Positions 1-9,547 of a stretch of 64,000 nucleotides of DNA are shown here, piece after piece. Under the pieces are notes generated by a model. That model ran no database searches, had not been told where the DNA came from, and was given only the letters and a program-made list of their open reading frames with translations. This stretch comes from Deltaproteobacteria bacterium (GTDB lineage: Bacteria; Myxococcota; B64-G9), in assembly GCA_019314375.1 (NCBI GenBank), contig JAFCZJ010000009.1:1-64000 (forward strand), given 5' to 3'. Each line of letters begins with the position of its first letter. The stretch's first letter is position 1. A program made the translations under genes and the position numbers.

Positions 1-368
<368 letters not shown>

Positions 369-381
369 TTAGCCGTACAGA

Positions 382-1551
382 TCAGCTTCCCGCTGCATCC
401 TTGAGCGCGGCTGCTCGATCGGTTTTTTCCCAGGTAAAACTGTCTTCAACACGACCAAAGTGACCGCCCACCGAGGTGGCCCGGTAGATGGGCTTGAGCA
501 AGTCGAGTTGAGAAATGATGTCCGCGGGCTTGGTGGGAAAATGTTCCCTGGCCAATTCGGCGATCTTTTCGTCCGCCAACTTGCCGGTACCAAAGGTCGT
601 CACCATGAGCGAAACCGGCTCGGCCACGCCGATGGCATAAGCCAACTGCACCTCGGCCTGATCGGCCAAACCCGCGGCCACGATATTCTTGGCCATGTAG
701 CGAGCGGCGTAAGCGGCCGAGCGGTCCACCTTGCTCGGATCCTTGCCGCTGAACGCGCCACCACCATGCCGGGCCCAGCCACCATAGGTGTCCACGATGA
801 TCTTGCGCCCGGTCAGGCCGCAGTCGCCGAAGGGTCCGCCGATGACGAAGCGACCGGTCGGATTGATGTGATAGGCCGTCTCTGAATTGAGCAAATTGGC
901 CGGCAGAACCGGCTTAATCACGGTCTCAATGATGGATTCCTTGATTTGGGCGTGGGTGGCCGACTCCATGTGCTGGGAGGAGATGACCACGGTCGTGATC
1001 GCCTTGGGCTTGCCGTCTTCATAACGAATGCTGACCTGGCTTTTGCCGTCCGGACGCAAGAAGTCCAGCTCACCGCTGTTCCGCACCTCACTCAGTCGCC
1101 TGGTCAATAAAGAGGCATAATGGATAGGTGCCGGCATGAATACTTCGGTTTCGTTGGTTGCGAAACCAAACATCATCCCCTGGTCACCCGCGCCCTGCTC
1201 GCCGTGCAGGCCCTCCCCGGCTGTAACACCCTGAGAAATATCCGGGGATTGCTTGACGATGGCCGACAGGACGGCGCAGGTCTCCGCGTCGAAGCCCATG
1301 CTGGAGTCCGTGTAACCCACTTCCCGCACCACGGACCGGACTACGTCGGGCAGGTGGGCATAAGCACTGGTCGTAATCTCACCAGCGATGAGCACCATGC
1401 CGGTCTTAATCATGGTTTCGCAGGCCACACGACAATTCGGATCTTCGGCGATGAGAATATCGAGCACGGCGTCCGAAATCTGATCACAGATCTTGTCCGG
1501 ATGGCCTTCCGTCACCGACTCGGAAGTAAAAACAAAGTCTTTTGCCTGCAT
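382..1551 (-). CDS. metK: S-adenosylmethionine synthetase
   Basis: [31 protein letters not shown]..., [27 protein letters not shown] motifs; ATG at 1551 with a GGAG-like RBS; the ORF-track N-terminal extension to 1797 is spurious. Confidence 0.98.
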   Translation of the reverse strand: MQAKDFVFTSESVTEGHPDKICDQISDAVLDILIAEDPNCRVACETMIKTGMVLIAGEITTSAYAHLPDVVRSVVREVGYTDSSMGFDAETCAVLSAIVKQSPDISQGVTAGEGLHGEQGAGDQGMMFGFATNETEVFMPAPIHYASLLTRRLSEVRNSGELDFLRPDGKSQVSIRYEDGKPKAITTVVISSQHMESATHAQIKESIIETVIKPVLPANLLNSETAYHINPTGRFVIGGPFGDCGLTGRKIIVDTYGGWARHGGGAFSGKDPSKVDRSAAYAARYMAKNIVAAGLADQAEVQLAYAIGVAEPVSLMVTTFGTGKLADEKIAELAREHFPTKPADIISQLDLLKPIYRATSVGGHFGRVEDSFTWEKTDRAAALKDAAGS

Positions 1552-1652
1552 AAACAACTCCTTAGAGAGAACAAGCGCAACGCGCTCAATATAAAATAAC
1601 CGAGTCAATATGAAGCGCAGGACAAGCCATGTCAACGGAAAACAGGCAAAGC

Positions 1653-1719
1653 AGGGGGACGTTGTTGCGTTATTCTCATTATTCGAAGAATAATGAGAAT
1701 AACGCAACAACGTCCCCCT
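1653..1719. repeat. Perfect inverted repeat, 32-bp arms, 3-nt loop (MITE/REP-like)
   Basis: AGGGGGACGTTGTTGCGTTATTCTCATTATTC-GAA-GAATAATGAGAATAACGCAACAACGTCCCCCT read directly from the sequence. Confidence 0.95.
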
Positions 1720-1723
1720 CTCC

Positions 1724-3511
1724 CTAGAGACCGCCCAAAAGGTCCGTGTGGCCTTCGGCGTTGAAGAAGTCGGGGAAGCGTTCGGCCATCCAATCACGCA
1801 CCGCGCGCCCGATCTCCTCGCTTGTTTCCATACGCAGCACCCTTCGGGTCAACTTGCGGGCTTCCCTTGCGCTGGAATGGCGAATCAAGTGACGAACGTA
1901 GGGCATGGCCACGGGGTTCATGGAAATTTCATCCAGCCCCAAGCCCAAAAGGATGTGCAGGTACAAGGGGTCTCCGGCCATCTCGCCGCACATACTGATC
2001 CCCACCCCGGCCCTGTGGGCTTCGGTGATCACGTGATGCAACAAGCGCAGGACCGCCACGTGCAAGGGATTGTACAGATAGGCCACCTGCTCATTGTGCC
2101 TGTCGACGGCCAACATGTACTGGATCAAATCGTTGGTGCCGATGGAAAAAAAATCCACTCGGGGGGCGAAAAGTTCGGCAACGTATGCGGTCGAGGGCAC
2201 CTCAATCATGATGCCCACTTCCAAATCGGCCGCGTAGGGCAAGCTTTTCTGATCCAACTGATGCTTGGCCTCGTCCAGCATTTCCAGCGCCTGATCCAAC
2301 TCAGCCTGACAACTGATCATGGGAAAAATCAGACGCAGTTTGCCTTCCACCGAGGCACGCAAAAGAGCCCGAAGCTGAGTCAAAAAAGCCTTGCGATGAC
2401 GCAGGGACAATCGGATCGAACGCAAACCCAGGGCCGGGTTGGCCTCTGGTTCGGTATGGAAAATACGCTGACTCTTGTCACCGCCCAGATCCATGGTACG
2501 AATGGTGGCCGGGCGGGATCCCATCTCGCGCAGGATCTTCGAATACACCTTGCGTTGGCCGGCCTCGGAGGGCGCCTTCTTGCCCATGAACATGAACTCG
2601 GTCCGAAACAATCCCACCGCTTCGGCTCCATAGCTCAAGGCGGTCCCCAACTCGTCAGCCATCTCAATGTTGGCCGCCAGCCGGATCCGCTGCCCATCGG
2701 TGGTCTCGGCCGGCAAAGCCAGCTCGCTCTTCAGCGCCGCCACACGACTGGCCAAGCCTTGGGAACGGGCCAGGGCCTCCCTCACCATCTGCTCGGAGGG
2801 ATGCACTATCACCTGACCCCGATAGCCGTCCACGATGATCCGATCACCCGTCCCGAGATTGGCCAGGATGCCTTCCACGCCAACCACCGCCGGCAACTCC
2901 AGGGCTCTGGCCACGATGGCCGTGTGCCCTGTTTTGCCCCCCACCTCGGTCACAAAGGCTGCCACACGATCGCGCCCCAAAGCCGCCGTATCGGCCGGCG
3001 AGAGATCGTGGCTTACCACCACCGCCCGCTCATGGGCCGGCGCGCGCACTTCGGCATCCTTGCCCAGCAAGGTCCGAAGAACCCGCTCTCCGACGAACTC
3101 CACATCGGAGCGCCGCTCGCGGAAGTAATCATCCTCGACCGCGTCGAAAGCCTTGCGAATCTCGGCCACAACCTGCTGCAAGGCCCACTCGGCGTTGAGG
3201 GCTTGCTGACGAATAAGACTCTCGGTCCCATCGATCAGCATCTCGTCCTTCATCATGAGCACGTGGGCATCGATGATGGCCCCGGGCTCCTTGCTGCCTC
3301 GAACACAAAGTTTGGAACGAACGGACTCCAGCTGGGCGACGCTGTCGGTCACCGCCTGGCGAAAACGCAAGACCTCTGGTTCCAGATCGGCGTTTGGCAG
3401 ATGTCGCTTGGGGATATGCACGCGACGCCGGTCCAGCAGATGAACCAGGCCCACGTGCAAACCCGGGGAGGCATCGATGCCTTGAAAAAATTTGGCGCGC
3501 CTGCGCGGCAT
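1724..3511 (-). CDS. ptsI: PTS phosphoenolpyruvate-protein phosphotransferase (enzyme I)
   Basis: [21 protein letters not shown] phospho-His motif; [19 protein letters not shown] and [12 protein letters not shown] signatures. Confidence 0.97.
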   Translation of the reverse strand: MPRRRAKFFQGIDASPGLHVGLVHLLDRRRVHIPKRHLPNADLEPEVLRFRQAVTDSVAQLESVRSKLCVRGSKEPGAIIDAHVLMMKDEMLIDGTESLIRQQALNAEWALQQVVAEIRKAFDAVEDDYFRERRSDVEFVGERVLRTLLGKDAEVRAPAHERAVVVSHDLSPADTAALGRDRVAAFVTEVGGKTGHTAIVARALELPAVVGVEGILANLGTGDRIIVDGYRGQVIVHPSEQMVREALARSQGLASRVAALKSELALPAETTDGQRIRLAANIEMADELGTALSYGAEAVGLFRTEFMFMGKKAPSEAGQRKVYSKILREMGSRPATIRTMDLGGDKSQRIFHTEPEANPALGLRSIRLSLRHRKAFLTQLRALLRASVEGKLRLIFPMISCQAELDQALEMLDEAKHQLDQKSLPYAADLEVGIMIEVPSTAYVAELFAPRVDFFSIGTNDLIQYMLAVDRHNEQVAYLYNPLHVAVLRLLHHVITEAHRAGVGISMCGEMAGDPLYLHILLGLGLDEISMNPVAMPYVRHLIRHSSAREARKLTRRVLRMETSEEIGRAVRDWMAERFPDFFNAEGHTDLLGGL

Positions 3512-3521
3512 TCAGTTCATC

Positions 3522-3794
3522 CTATTCGTCTTCACCAAAGCAATCGGCGATCAGGGCTCCCAGAGCGAGCAAAGCTTGCTCACAATCGTCTCCCTTGGCC
3601 TCCACTTCGATGGTCTGCCCCCGAGTCGCGGCCAATTGCAACACGCCCATGATGCTCTTGCCGTTGACCTCCTGGCCATCCTTGCGCACAAAAATTTCGC
3701 TTTCAAACTCGTGGGCTTTCTGGACAAAAACAGTGGCGGCTCGGGCGTGCATGCCGAGCTTGTTCCTGATCTCGAACTGGGCCAGCGCCTTCAA
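3522..3794 (-). CDS. ptsH: Phosphocarrier protein HPr
   Basis: NKLGMHARAATVFVQKA (His site) and NGKSIMGVLQLAA (Ser46 region). Confidence 0.96.
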   Translation of the reverse strand: MKALAQFEIRNKLGMHARAATVFVQKAHEFESEIFVRKDGQEVNGKSIMGVLQLAATRGQTIEVEAKGDDCEQALLALGALIADCFGEDE

Positions 3795-4237
3795 TCGGCA
3801 CCTCCCGCCTTCTCTTCCGCTTTTGGCTCACGCGAGTTATTCAACAGGTCTGAGGCCAGGGCAATGTTCTCCCTGCCCTCCCGGACGATGGCCCGGGCCA
3901 TAACCGCCGGATCGGTCAACTTGCGCAAGCGGAGGTCTACCGCCTTGAGCATCATGGCCAAATTCAAACCAGAGACGATTTCCACCCTTCCGGGCTGCAT
4001 TCGCGCCAATGCCAAATTGGCGGGCGAACCGCCGAAAAGATCGGTGATCACAATAACGCCCTGACCATCGTCGGCTTCCTTGATGGCTGCATCCAGTCTG
4101 CGCTCCAGATCCTCCACGGACAAGCCAGGATCTACCGCCACCGCTTCGATTTTCTGCTGCGTGCCCGCCACCATCTCGAGAGCCTCGAGAAAAGACTGAG
4201 CCAGACCCGCGTGGGTGAACATGACCAAACCCACCAT
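3791..4237 (-). CDS. PTS mannose-family EIIA component
   Basis: MVGLVMFTHAGLAQSFLEALEMV..., VIVITDLFGGSPANLAL motif typical of EIIA-Man. Confidence 0.93.
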   Translation of the reverse strand: MVGLVMFTHAGLAQSFLEALEMVAGTQQKIEAVAVDPGLSVEDLERRLDAAIKEADDGQGVIVITDLFGGSPANLALARMQPGRVEIVSGLNLAMMLKAVDLRLRKLTDPAVMARAIVREGRENIALASDLLNNSREPKAEEKAGGAD

Positions 4238-4248
4238 GATGCGCTCCT

Positions 4249-5148
4249 CTACCCCCTGCCGGGACGCTCCACGTCCCGATGTTTCACCGTCACCGGCAAG
4301 CCTAAGACACCCAACCGCTTGCCGAGTTCGACAGAAATGGCCACCGAGCGATGACGCCCGCCCGTACAGCCGATGCCGACCGTCAAATAACTCTTGCCCT
4401 CTCGATCGTACAGAGGACGAAATGTCGTCAAATAACTCATCACATGCTCGAGCAATAAGGCAGCGTGGGCCGAGCCGAGCACATAGTCCGCCACCTCCGC
4501 CTCCCGTCCAGTCTGCTCCCTGAGTTCCGCGACGAAGTAGGGGTTGGGCAAGAAGCGCACATCAAAAACCAGGTCCACCTGAGGCGGGATACCGTGCTTG
4601 AAGCCAAAAGAAACAAGCGTCAAGTTCATCGCATCGCCGGGGCTTGACAAGGTGAAGTGCTGTTGCACCAACTCGCGAAGTTGATGAGGCGTCAGATCCG
4701 TCGTGTCGATGACCCTATCCGATGCCTCTCGCATGCCCTGCAACAAGGCCCGCTCTGCCTTGATGCCATCCTCGATGCTGCCCTCCTGGGATAATGGATG
4801 CCGGCGTCGGGTCTCCGAATACCGCCGTATGACAACCCGATCAGCGCAATCGAGGAACAAGACCTCCACCCGACCACCATCCGATCGAATGCGATCCATG
4901 GTTTCCTGAAACTCTGCCAAGAATCGCGATTCCCGAGCGTCGACCACCAAGGCAATCTGCTCGATTTCTTCGGGGGAACAGGGGAAGAGTTCGATCAACT
5001 TGGGAAGCAAGACCACCGGCAAATTGTCGATGCAGAAAAAACCCATGTCCTCCAGTGCGTGAATGGCGGTTGATTTTCCCGAACCACTCAAGCCACTGAG
5101 CACCACAACCCGGATGGGGTGGCAAGCTTTACCGACGGTATCGATCAT
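4249..5148 (-). CDS. rapZ: RNase adapter/nucleotide-binding protein RapZ
   Basis: VVLSGLSGSGKSTAIHALEDMGFFCIDNLPV and LTVGIGCTGGRHRSVAI signatures; start set at MIDTVGK (5148). Confidence 0.96.
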   Translation of the reverse strand: MIDTVGKACHPIRVVVLSGLSGSGKSTAIHALEDMGFFCIDNLPVVLLPKLIELFPCSPEEIEQIALVVDARESRFLAEFQETMDRIRSDGGRVEVLFLDCADRVVIRRYSETRRRHPLSQEGSIEDGIKAERALLQGMREASDRVIDTTDLTPHQLRELVQQHFTLSSPGDAMNLTLVSFGFKHGIPPQVDLVFDVRFLPNPYFVAELREQTGREAEVADYVLGSAHAALLLEHVMSYLTTFRPLYDREGKSYLTVGIGCTGGRHRSVAISVELGKRLGVLGLPVTVKHRDVERPGRG

Positions 5149-5155
5149 CGCCCCC

Positions 5156-5617
5156 TTAGCACCGATTGTCCTGCTCCAAGATGGCCGAATAAATGGCCTC
5201 CGCATCCTCTGCCTCGATCAGGCTGGCACGAAAGGCAGCGTCCTGAAACAAGCGATTGAGTCGCGCCAGGGCTTTCAGGTGACTGCCCTCGGCGTTCTCG
5301 GGAATCAGCAAGACGAAGAAAAAGTGGGTCGGCTTGCCGTCGAAGGAATCAAAATCCACACCGGTGCGGCAACGCCCGAAGCAAGCGTGCAACTGCTCGA
5401 TGCCAGGCACCCGCCCATGGGGAAAAGCCACCCCTTCCTCGATTCCGGTCGAGCGCAGTTCCTCGCGCTTGAGAAGCACCTGCAACAGCACCGAACGATG
5501 CAGCTCCTCATGGTTACTGACCAGAAGGTCCACGAGGGCCGCGATGACCTCGTCCTTGCCGCCCACGGGTACCGCAGCCGTGACGTCCGCGCGATCTAAA
5601 AAAGACGCAATTCTCAT
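5156..5617 (-). CDS. ptsN: PTS fructose/nitrogen-type EIIA domain protein
   Basis: MRIASFLDRADVTAAVPVGGKDEVIAALVDLL...GVAFPHGRVPG (His motif); lies in the rapZ/hpf/rpoN cluster. Confidence 0.92.
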   Translation of the reverse strand: MRIASFLDRADVTAAVPVGGKDEVIAALVDLLVSNHEELHRSVLLQVLLKREELRSTGIEEGVAFPHGRVPGIEQLHACFGRCRTGVDFDSFDGKPTHFFFVLLIPENAEGSHLKALARLNRLFQDAAFRASLIEAEDAEAIYSAILEQDNRC

Positions 5618-5693
5618 GTTTCTCGTTCCAATACCGAATGTCCGACGTTGGCGCTGGTATCCGGCCAAGAGATCCTCGTGACCGGATGGTGAC

Positions 5694-6248
5694 TTATTGG
5701 TCAGTGCCTGGCGAGGATGCCTCAATCAAGCCCACGTTGCCATCGGCACGCCGATAGACGACGTTAACTTCCTTGCTGCTGGCGTTGCGAAACACCAAGA
5801 AATCATTATTCATCAAGTCCATTTGCATGACGGCCTCGTCGATCGACATGGGCTTGGCATTGAGCTCTTCGCTCTTGATCACCCTGAGTTCTTCTTCATC
5901 CATCGACTCTTGAGCGATCACCTCGTGCCGCACCATGAGGTCTTCACCCAGGCTGATGGGCTGGTACTTGCGAATCTTTTCCTTGTACTTGCGAGCCTGA
6001 CGCTCGATTTTATCAACGGCCGAATCAATGCTGGTGTACATGTCCTCGGTGTTCTCCTCCCCACGCATCACGATGCCGCGGTACATCACCTTGATGTCGG
6101 CTTCGTTCAAATACTTGTGCTTGGCCAAGACCACATGCACATCCGTGGGCGGGGACACGTACTTTCTCAAGCACTCAATCTTGTCCTCCGCGTAGTTCCT
6201 CAAGGCGTCAGAAGGCTTCATGTTTCGAAAAGTCACTGAGATCTGCAT
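5694..6248 (-). CDS. hpf: Ribosome hibernation promoting factor, long form
   Basis: MQISVTFRNMKPSDALRNYAEDKIECLRKY N-domain plus C-terminal dimerisation domain KPMSIDEAVMQMDLMNNDFLVFRNASSKEVNVVYRRADGNVGLIE. Confidence 0.95.
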   Translation of the reverse strand: MQISVTFRNMKPSDALRNYAEDKIECLRKYVSPPTDVHVVLAKHKYLNEADIKVMYRGIVMRGEENTEDMYTSIDSAVDKIERQARKYKEKIRKYQPISLGEDLMVRHEVIAQESMDEEELRVIKSEELNAKPMSIDEAVMQMDLMNNDFLVFRNASSKEVNVVYRRADGNVGLIEASSPGTDQ

Positions 6249-6291
6249 GGCGTTCCTCCTGCCCCGCTGCACCTGCCGGGCTATGGCGAAG

Positions 6292-7791
6292 CTAAAATAC
6301 CTGTTTTCGTTTGCTCGACGGCAAGATGCCCAGCATCTCACGATACTTGGCCACCGTGCGGCGAGCGATATCGATATTTTGTTCCTTCAGCATGTCCACA
6401 ATTTTTCGATCCGACAGAGGCTTGGCCTGGTTCTCGTCAGCCACGATCTGGCGGATTTTCGCCTTGACGGACTCGCTGGCCAAATCCTCACCGACGGTCC
6501 GACTGATGGCCGAATTGAAAAAATACTTCAACTCATAGATACCCTGTGGCGTATGCACATACTTGTTGGTGGTCACCCGCGAAACGGTGGACTCATGCAG
6601 GCCCACGTCATCAGCCACATCACGCAACACGAGAGGGCGGAGAAAAGCGATGCCCTTATCGAAAAACTCGCGCTGGAACTTCACGATGCTCTCCGTGACC
6701 CGGTAAATTGTGCGCTGCCGCTGATGGATGGAACGGATCAACCAAACCGCCGACCTCAATTTATCCTGAATATAAGAGCGGGTCTCGCCGCCCCGCTTAG
6801 CCTCAGCCAGAGCCTTGCGATAGTAGGGACTGACCCTCAGCTTGGCCATGCCATCCTCGTTCAGGACAATGACGTATTCGTCAGCCACTCTTTGCACATA
6901 GATATCCGGCGTGATGTACTGGGGTTCTTCCTCGGTAAAGAAACGCCCCGGCTTGGGCTCAAGTTGGCCGATGAGCTTCACCGCTTCATAGATCTCTTCT
7001 TTGGGCACCTTCAGTGCCCTGGCGATGGCCTGGTAGTTCTTGCGTTCGACATGAGGCAAATGGGAATCAATGATGGCATAAACCAAGCCATTGCCCACGC
7101 GCAGGTGCCTCGCCTGAACCAAAAGGGATTCCCTGAGATCGCGAGCAGCCACACCCACCGGATCGAAGGTGTGCATGACCTTGAGCACCCGCTCCACGTC
7201 TTCAATCCCAACGTCCATGGACTCGGCCAGGCTCTCCACGGCGGTTTTGCCGGCCAACTTGTCCGCATCATCGGCGTAAAAATAACCAGCCGGGTTCAAG
7301 CTCAAGATGATCTGAGCACCAATATTCTGCTCCTGCTCATCCAGTTCCGACAGGCGAAGTTGCCACAAAAGGTGATCGGCCAAGGAGGTCTTCTTGGTGA
7401 GCACGTTTTCGTAGGAAGGCATGTCATCCTTCGAATGCCGTACCCCGGAGCCCACCGGGATGTAGGAACCGTAATTCTCCAGGTACTTTTCCCAGTCGAT
7501 GTCGTTGGCGCCTTCGGCTCCTTTGACCTCTTCCACCCGCTCGGATCGCTCAATCCGCTCAGCCAGTCGCTCCGCTTGCTCGGCGATGCGCTCCGAGGCA
7601 TCCTTGGCCTCGCCGCCATCCTGTCCGTCCGTGGTCTCATCCAGGACCGGATTCTCCAACATTTCCTGATTGACCAAATCGTTGAGTTCCATGCGACTCA
7701 ACTGCAGCAGCTTGATGGCCTGCTGCAACTGGGGCGTCATCACCAGTTGCAGGGTCTGTTTTAGGGACAGGACTTGTCTCAGCTCGGTCAT
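6292..7791 (-). CDS. rpoN: RNA polymerase sigma-54 factor
   Basis: LKQTLQLVMTPQLQQAIKLLQLSRMEL N-terminus and ARRTVAKYREMLGILPSSKRK (RpoN box). Confidence 0.98.
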   Translation of the reverse strand: MTELRQVLSLKQTLQLVMTPQLQQAIKLLQLSRMELNDLVNQEMLENPVLDETTDGQDGGEAKDASERIAEQAERLAERIERSERVEEVKGAEGANDIDWEKYLENYGSYIPVGSGVRHSKDDMPSYENVLTKKTSLADHLLWQLRLSELDEQEQNIGAQIILSLNPAGYFYADDADKLAGKTAVESLAESMDVGIEDVERVLKVMHTFDPVGVAARDLRESLLVQARHLRVGNGLVYAIIDSHLPHVERKNYQAIARALKVPKEEIYEAVKLIGQLEPKPGRFFTEEEPQYITPDIYVQRVADEYVIVLNEDGMAKLRVSPYYRKALAEAKRGGETRSYIQDKLRSAVWLIRSIHQRQRTIYRVTESIVKFQREFFDKGIAFLRPLVLRDVADDVGLHESTVSRVTTNKYVHTPQGIYELKYFFNSAISRTVGEDLASESVKAKIRQIVADENQAKPLSDRKIVDMLKEQNIDIARRTVAKYREMLGILPSSKRKQVF

Positions 7792-8552
7792 GCGGTGGTC
7801 TCTTCTTTATACGTATCCATCCGAAAGCGATCGCCCAAGTAGTATGCCTTGGCGCGTTCGCTACTGGCAATCTTGGCAGGTGTTCCCTCTTCGAGAATCT
7901 TACCTTCCGTGACAATATAAGCTCTGTCGCACGTTGACAAGGTTTCCCTGACATTGTGGTCGGTGACCAGCAAGCCGATCCCTGATTCGGACAAACTACT
8001 GATTTGTTGCCGTATTTCGTCGATGGTCTTGGGGTCTACGCCGGAAAAAGGCTCATCCAATAGCACGAAGGCCGGATCTTGGATCATGGTTCGCGCGATT
8101 TCCAAGCGTCGACGTTCTCCGCCTGAAAGACTGGAGGCCATCTGGTCGGCCACGCGCCCAAGCTCAAACTCCTCGATGGAACGCTCGATGCGGACCTTGG
8201 CGGCCTCGCCTTTTAGCCCCATGACCTGAAGAACCAGGCGAAGGTTGTCACGCACGCTCAAACGCCGAAAGACACTGGGTTCTTGAGACAAATAGCCGAT
8301 GCCGGCCCTCGCCCGACGATGCATGGGCCAGCCGCTGATGTCCTGCCCACGCAGGATCACACGTCCCGCGTCGGCCCTCAGCAAGCCGACCACCATGTGA
8401 AAGCTGGTGGTCTTGCCCGCCCCATTTGGACCCAAAAGGCCGACCACCTCGCCGGGGGCGACCCGCAAATCCAGGCCATCCACCACCCGCCGGCCACGAT
8501 AGGCTTTGACCAGGCCCAAAGCCTGCAAATCCCTCTGCTCAACGGAACTCAA
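7788..8552 (-). CDS. lptB: LPS export ABC transporter ATP-binding protein
   Basis: GLLGPNGAGKTTSFHMVVGL Walker A, LSGGERRRLEIARTM signature, FVLLDEPFSGVDP Walker B. Confidence 0.97.
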   Translation of the reverse strand: MSSVEQRDLQALGLVKAYRGRRVVDGLDLRVAPGEVVGLLGPNGAGKTTSFHMVVGLLRADAGRVILRGQDISGWPMHRRARAGIGYLSQEPSVFRRLSVRDNLRLVLQVMGLKGEAAKVRIERSIEEFELGRVADQMASSLSGGERRRLEIARTMIQDPAFVLLDEPFSGVDPKTIDEIRQQISSLSESGIGLLVTDHNVRETLSTCDRAYIVTEGKILEEGTPAKIASSERAKAYYLGDRFRMDTYKEETTA

Positions 8553-9079
8553 GGCCGCCCCTTCTTGCCGGGACGCGCTTCTTTGGGTACCTCTATTTCA
8601 GCACGAGGCCGCTTGACCTCGACCTCGTCCCTGTCCAAATGAAAAATGATGAGTTCGCCCTTGATGCGGTTGGGCCCGTCTTGCACCCAGGGCTTGCCCT
8701 GACACAAAATACGTCGGGCCGGCCGGTCGTAGTCAGCCTGCCGGCAATGGCCCCGGCGAGACCCTTGAAAAATATCCACCGATCCGGAGAACAACATGCG
8801 CTTGATGCGCCCCGAGGCCTTCCCTTCTTCTGTCTCGGCGTACCGCACCTCCAAGCGAGCGCAACGGATGGTCAGTTCACCCTGGGTGGCCACTACATTT
8901 CCGGAAAAAATGGCTTTCTGTTGCTTCTGAAGGATCTTGAGTTCGTCCGACTTGATCTGCACTGCTTCCTGTTCCGGCTTGACTATGGCTGGCTTGCCCT
9001 TGGCTGGCTCGGCCGCCTGGGTCATCCCGGTCAAAGCCAGACCCACAAGGGCCAGCATGAACATTTTTCCCCAGCTCAC
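8549..9079 (-). CDS. lptA: LptA/OstA-like LPS transport periplasmic protein
   Basis: OstA-like AIFSGNVVATQGELTIRCARLEV...; overlaps lptB start. Confidence 0.88.
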   Translation of the reverse strand: MSWGKMFMLALVGLALTGMTQAAEPAKGKPAIVKPEQEAVQIKSDELKILQKQQKAIFSGNVVATQGELTIRCARLEVRYAETEEGKASGRIKRMLFSGSVDIFQGSRRGHCRQADYDRPARRILCQGKPWVQDGPNRIKGELIIFHLDRDEVEVKRPRAEIEVPKEARPGKKGRP

Positions 9080-9360
9080 GGTCGGGCCTCCTCAAAACAG
9101 ATGGGCTCGAGTTGGCCACGCACCTCTTCGACCCGCAGGCGACCCTCCACCTCATCCAGCCATAGACGAGCCGCGTGAAAAACAAACTGGGTCTGATCGC
9201 CCAAATAGGCCCGCACCTCCACCTCATCCATGCGCAGAGCCAATGCCGGCCCCTCCGCCTCAGAGGATGGCTCAACTCGCCCACAGGCCACGGCCAAAGA
9301 CGAAAGCCCAGCCAAGAGACCTATTAAAACAAAACGGGACACGCTCTTTGAAACCTCCAT
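9076..9360 (-). CDS. lptC: LptC-like lipoprotein
   Basis: Short lipoprotein (LSSLAVACGR) with EVRAYLGDQTQFVFHAARLWLDEVEGRLRVEEVRG; overlaps lptA; position typical of lptC. Confidence 0.75.
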   Translation of the reverse strand: MEVSKSVSRFVLIGLLAGLSSLAVACGRVEPSSEAEGPALALRMDEVEVRAYLGDQTQFVFHAARLWLDEVEGRLRVEEVRGQLEPICFEEARP

Positions 9361-9547
9361 CGGCACATTGTAACCCAAGCCCGACCCAAAGCCCAACAGA
9401 GAGCTTTTGCGTCAAATGGGCTCAGGCACTTGCCCTAGGCCGATCGCCCTAAGTCGCATGGCCGATTCACACCGGCCGATCCGAGGGTTATCATGAATGC
9501 ATGACCGAGAGGTACTTCGACAGCTCTTTGGCGAAAAGGAGGCCATC

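Noticed and set aside
1551-1797. N-terminal extension of metK in the ORF track
   Set aside because: Extension reads through the palindrome and into ptsI; canonical MetK N-terminus begins at 1551.
1748-3652. 634-aa plus-strand ORF opposite ptsI
   Set aside because: Antisense shadow ORF of a high-GC coding region; composition is His/Gln/Gly-rich and matches no family, while the minus strand encodes clear enzyme I.
6220-7764. 514-aa plus-strand ORF opposite rpoN
   Set aside because: Mirror frame of rpoN with no recognisable domain.
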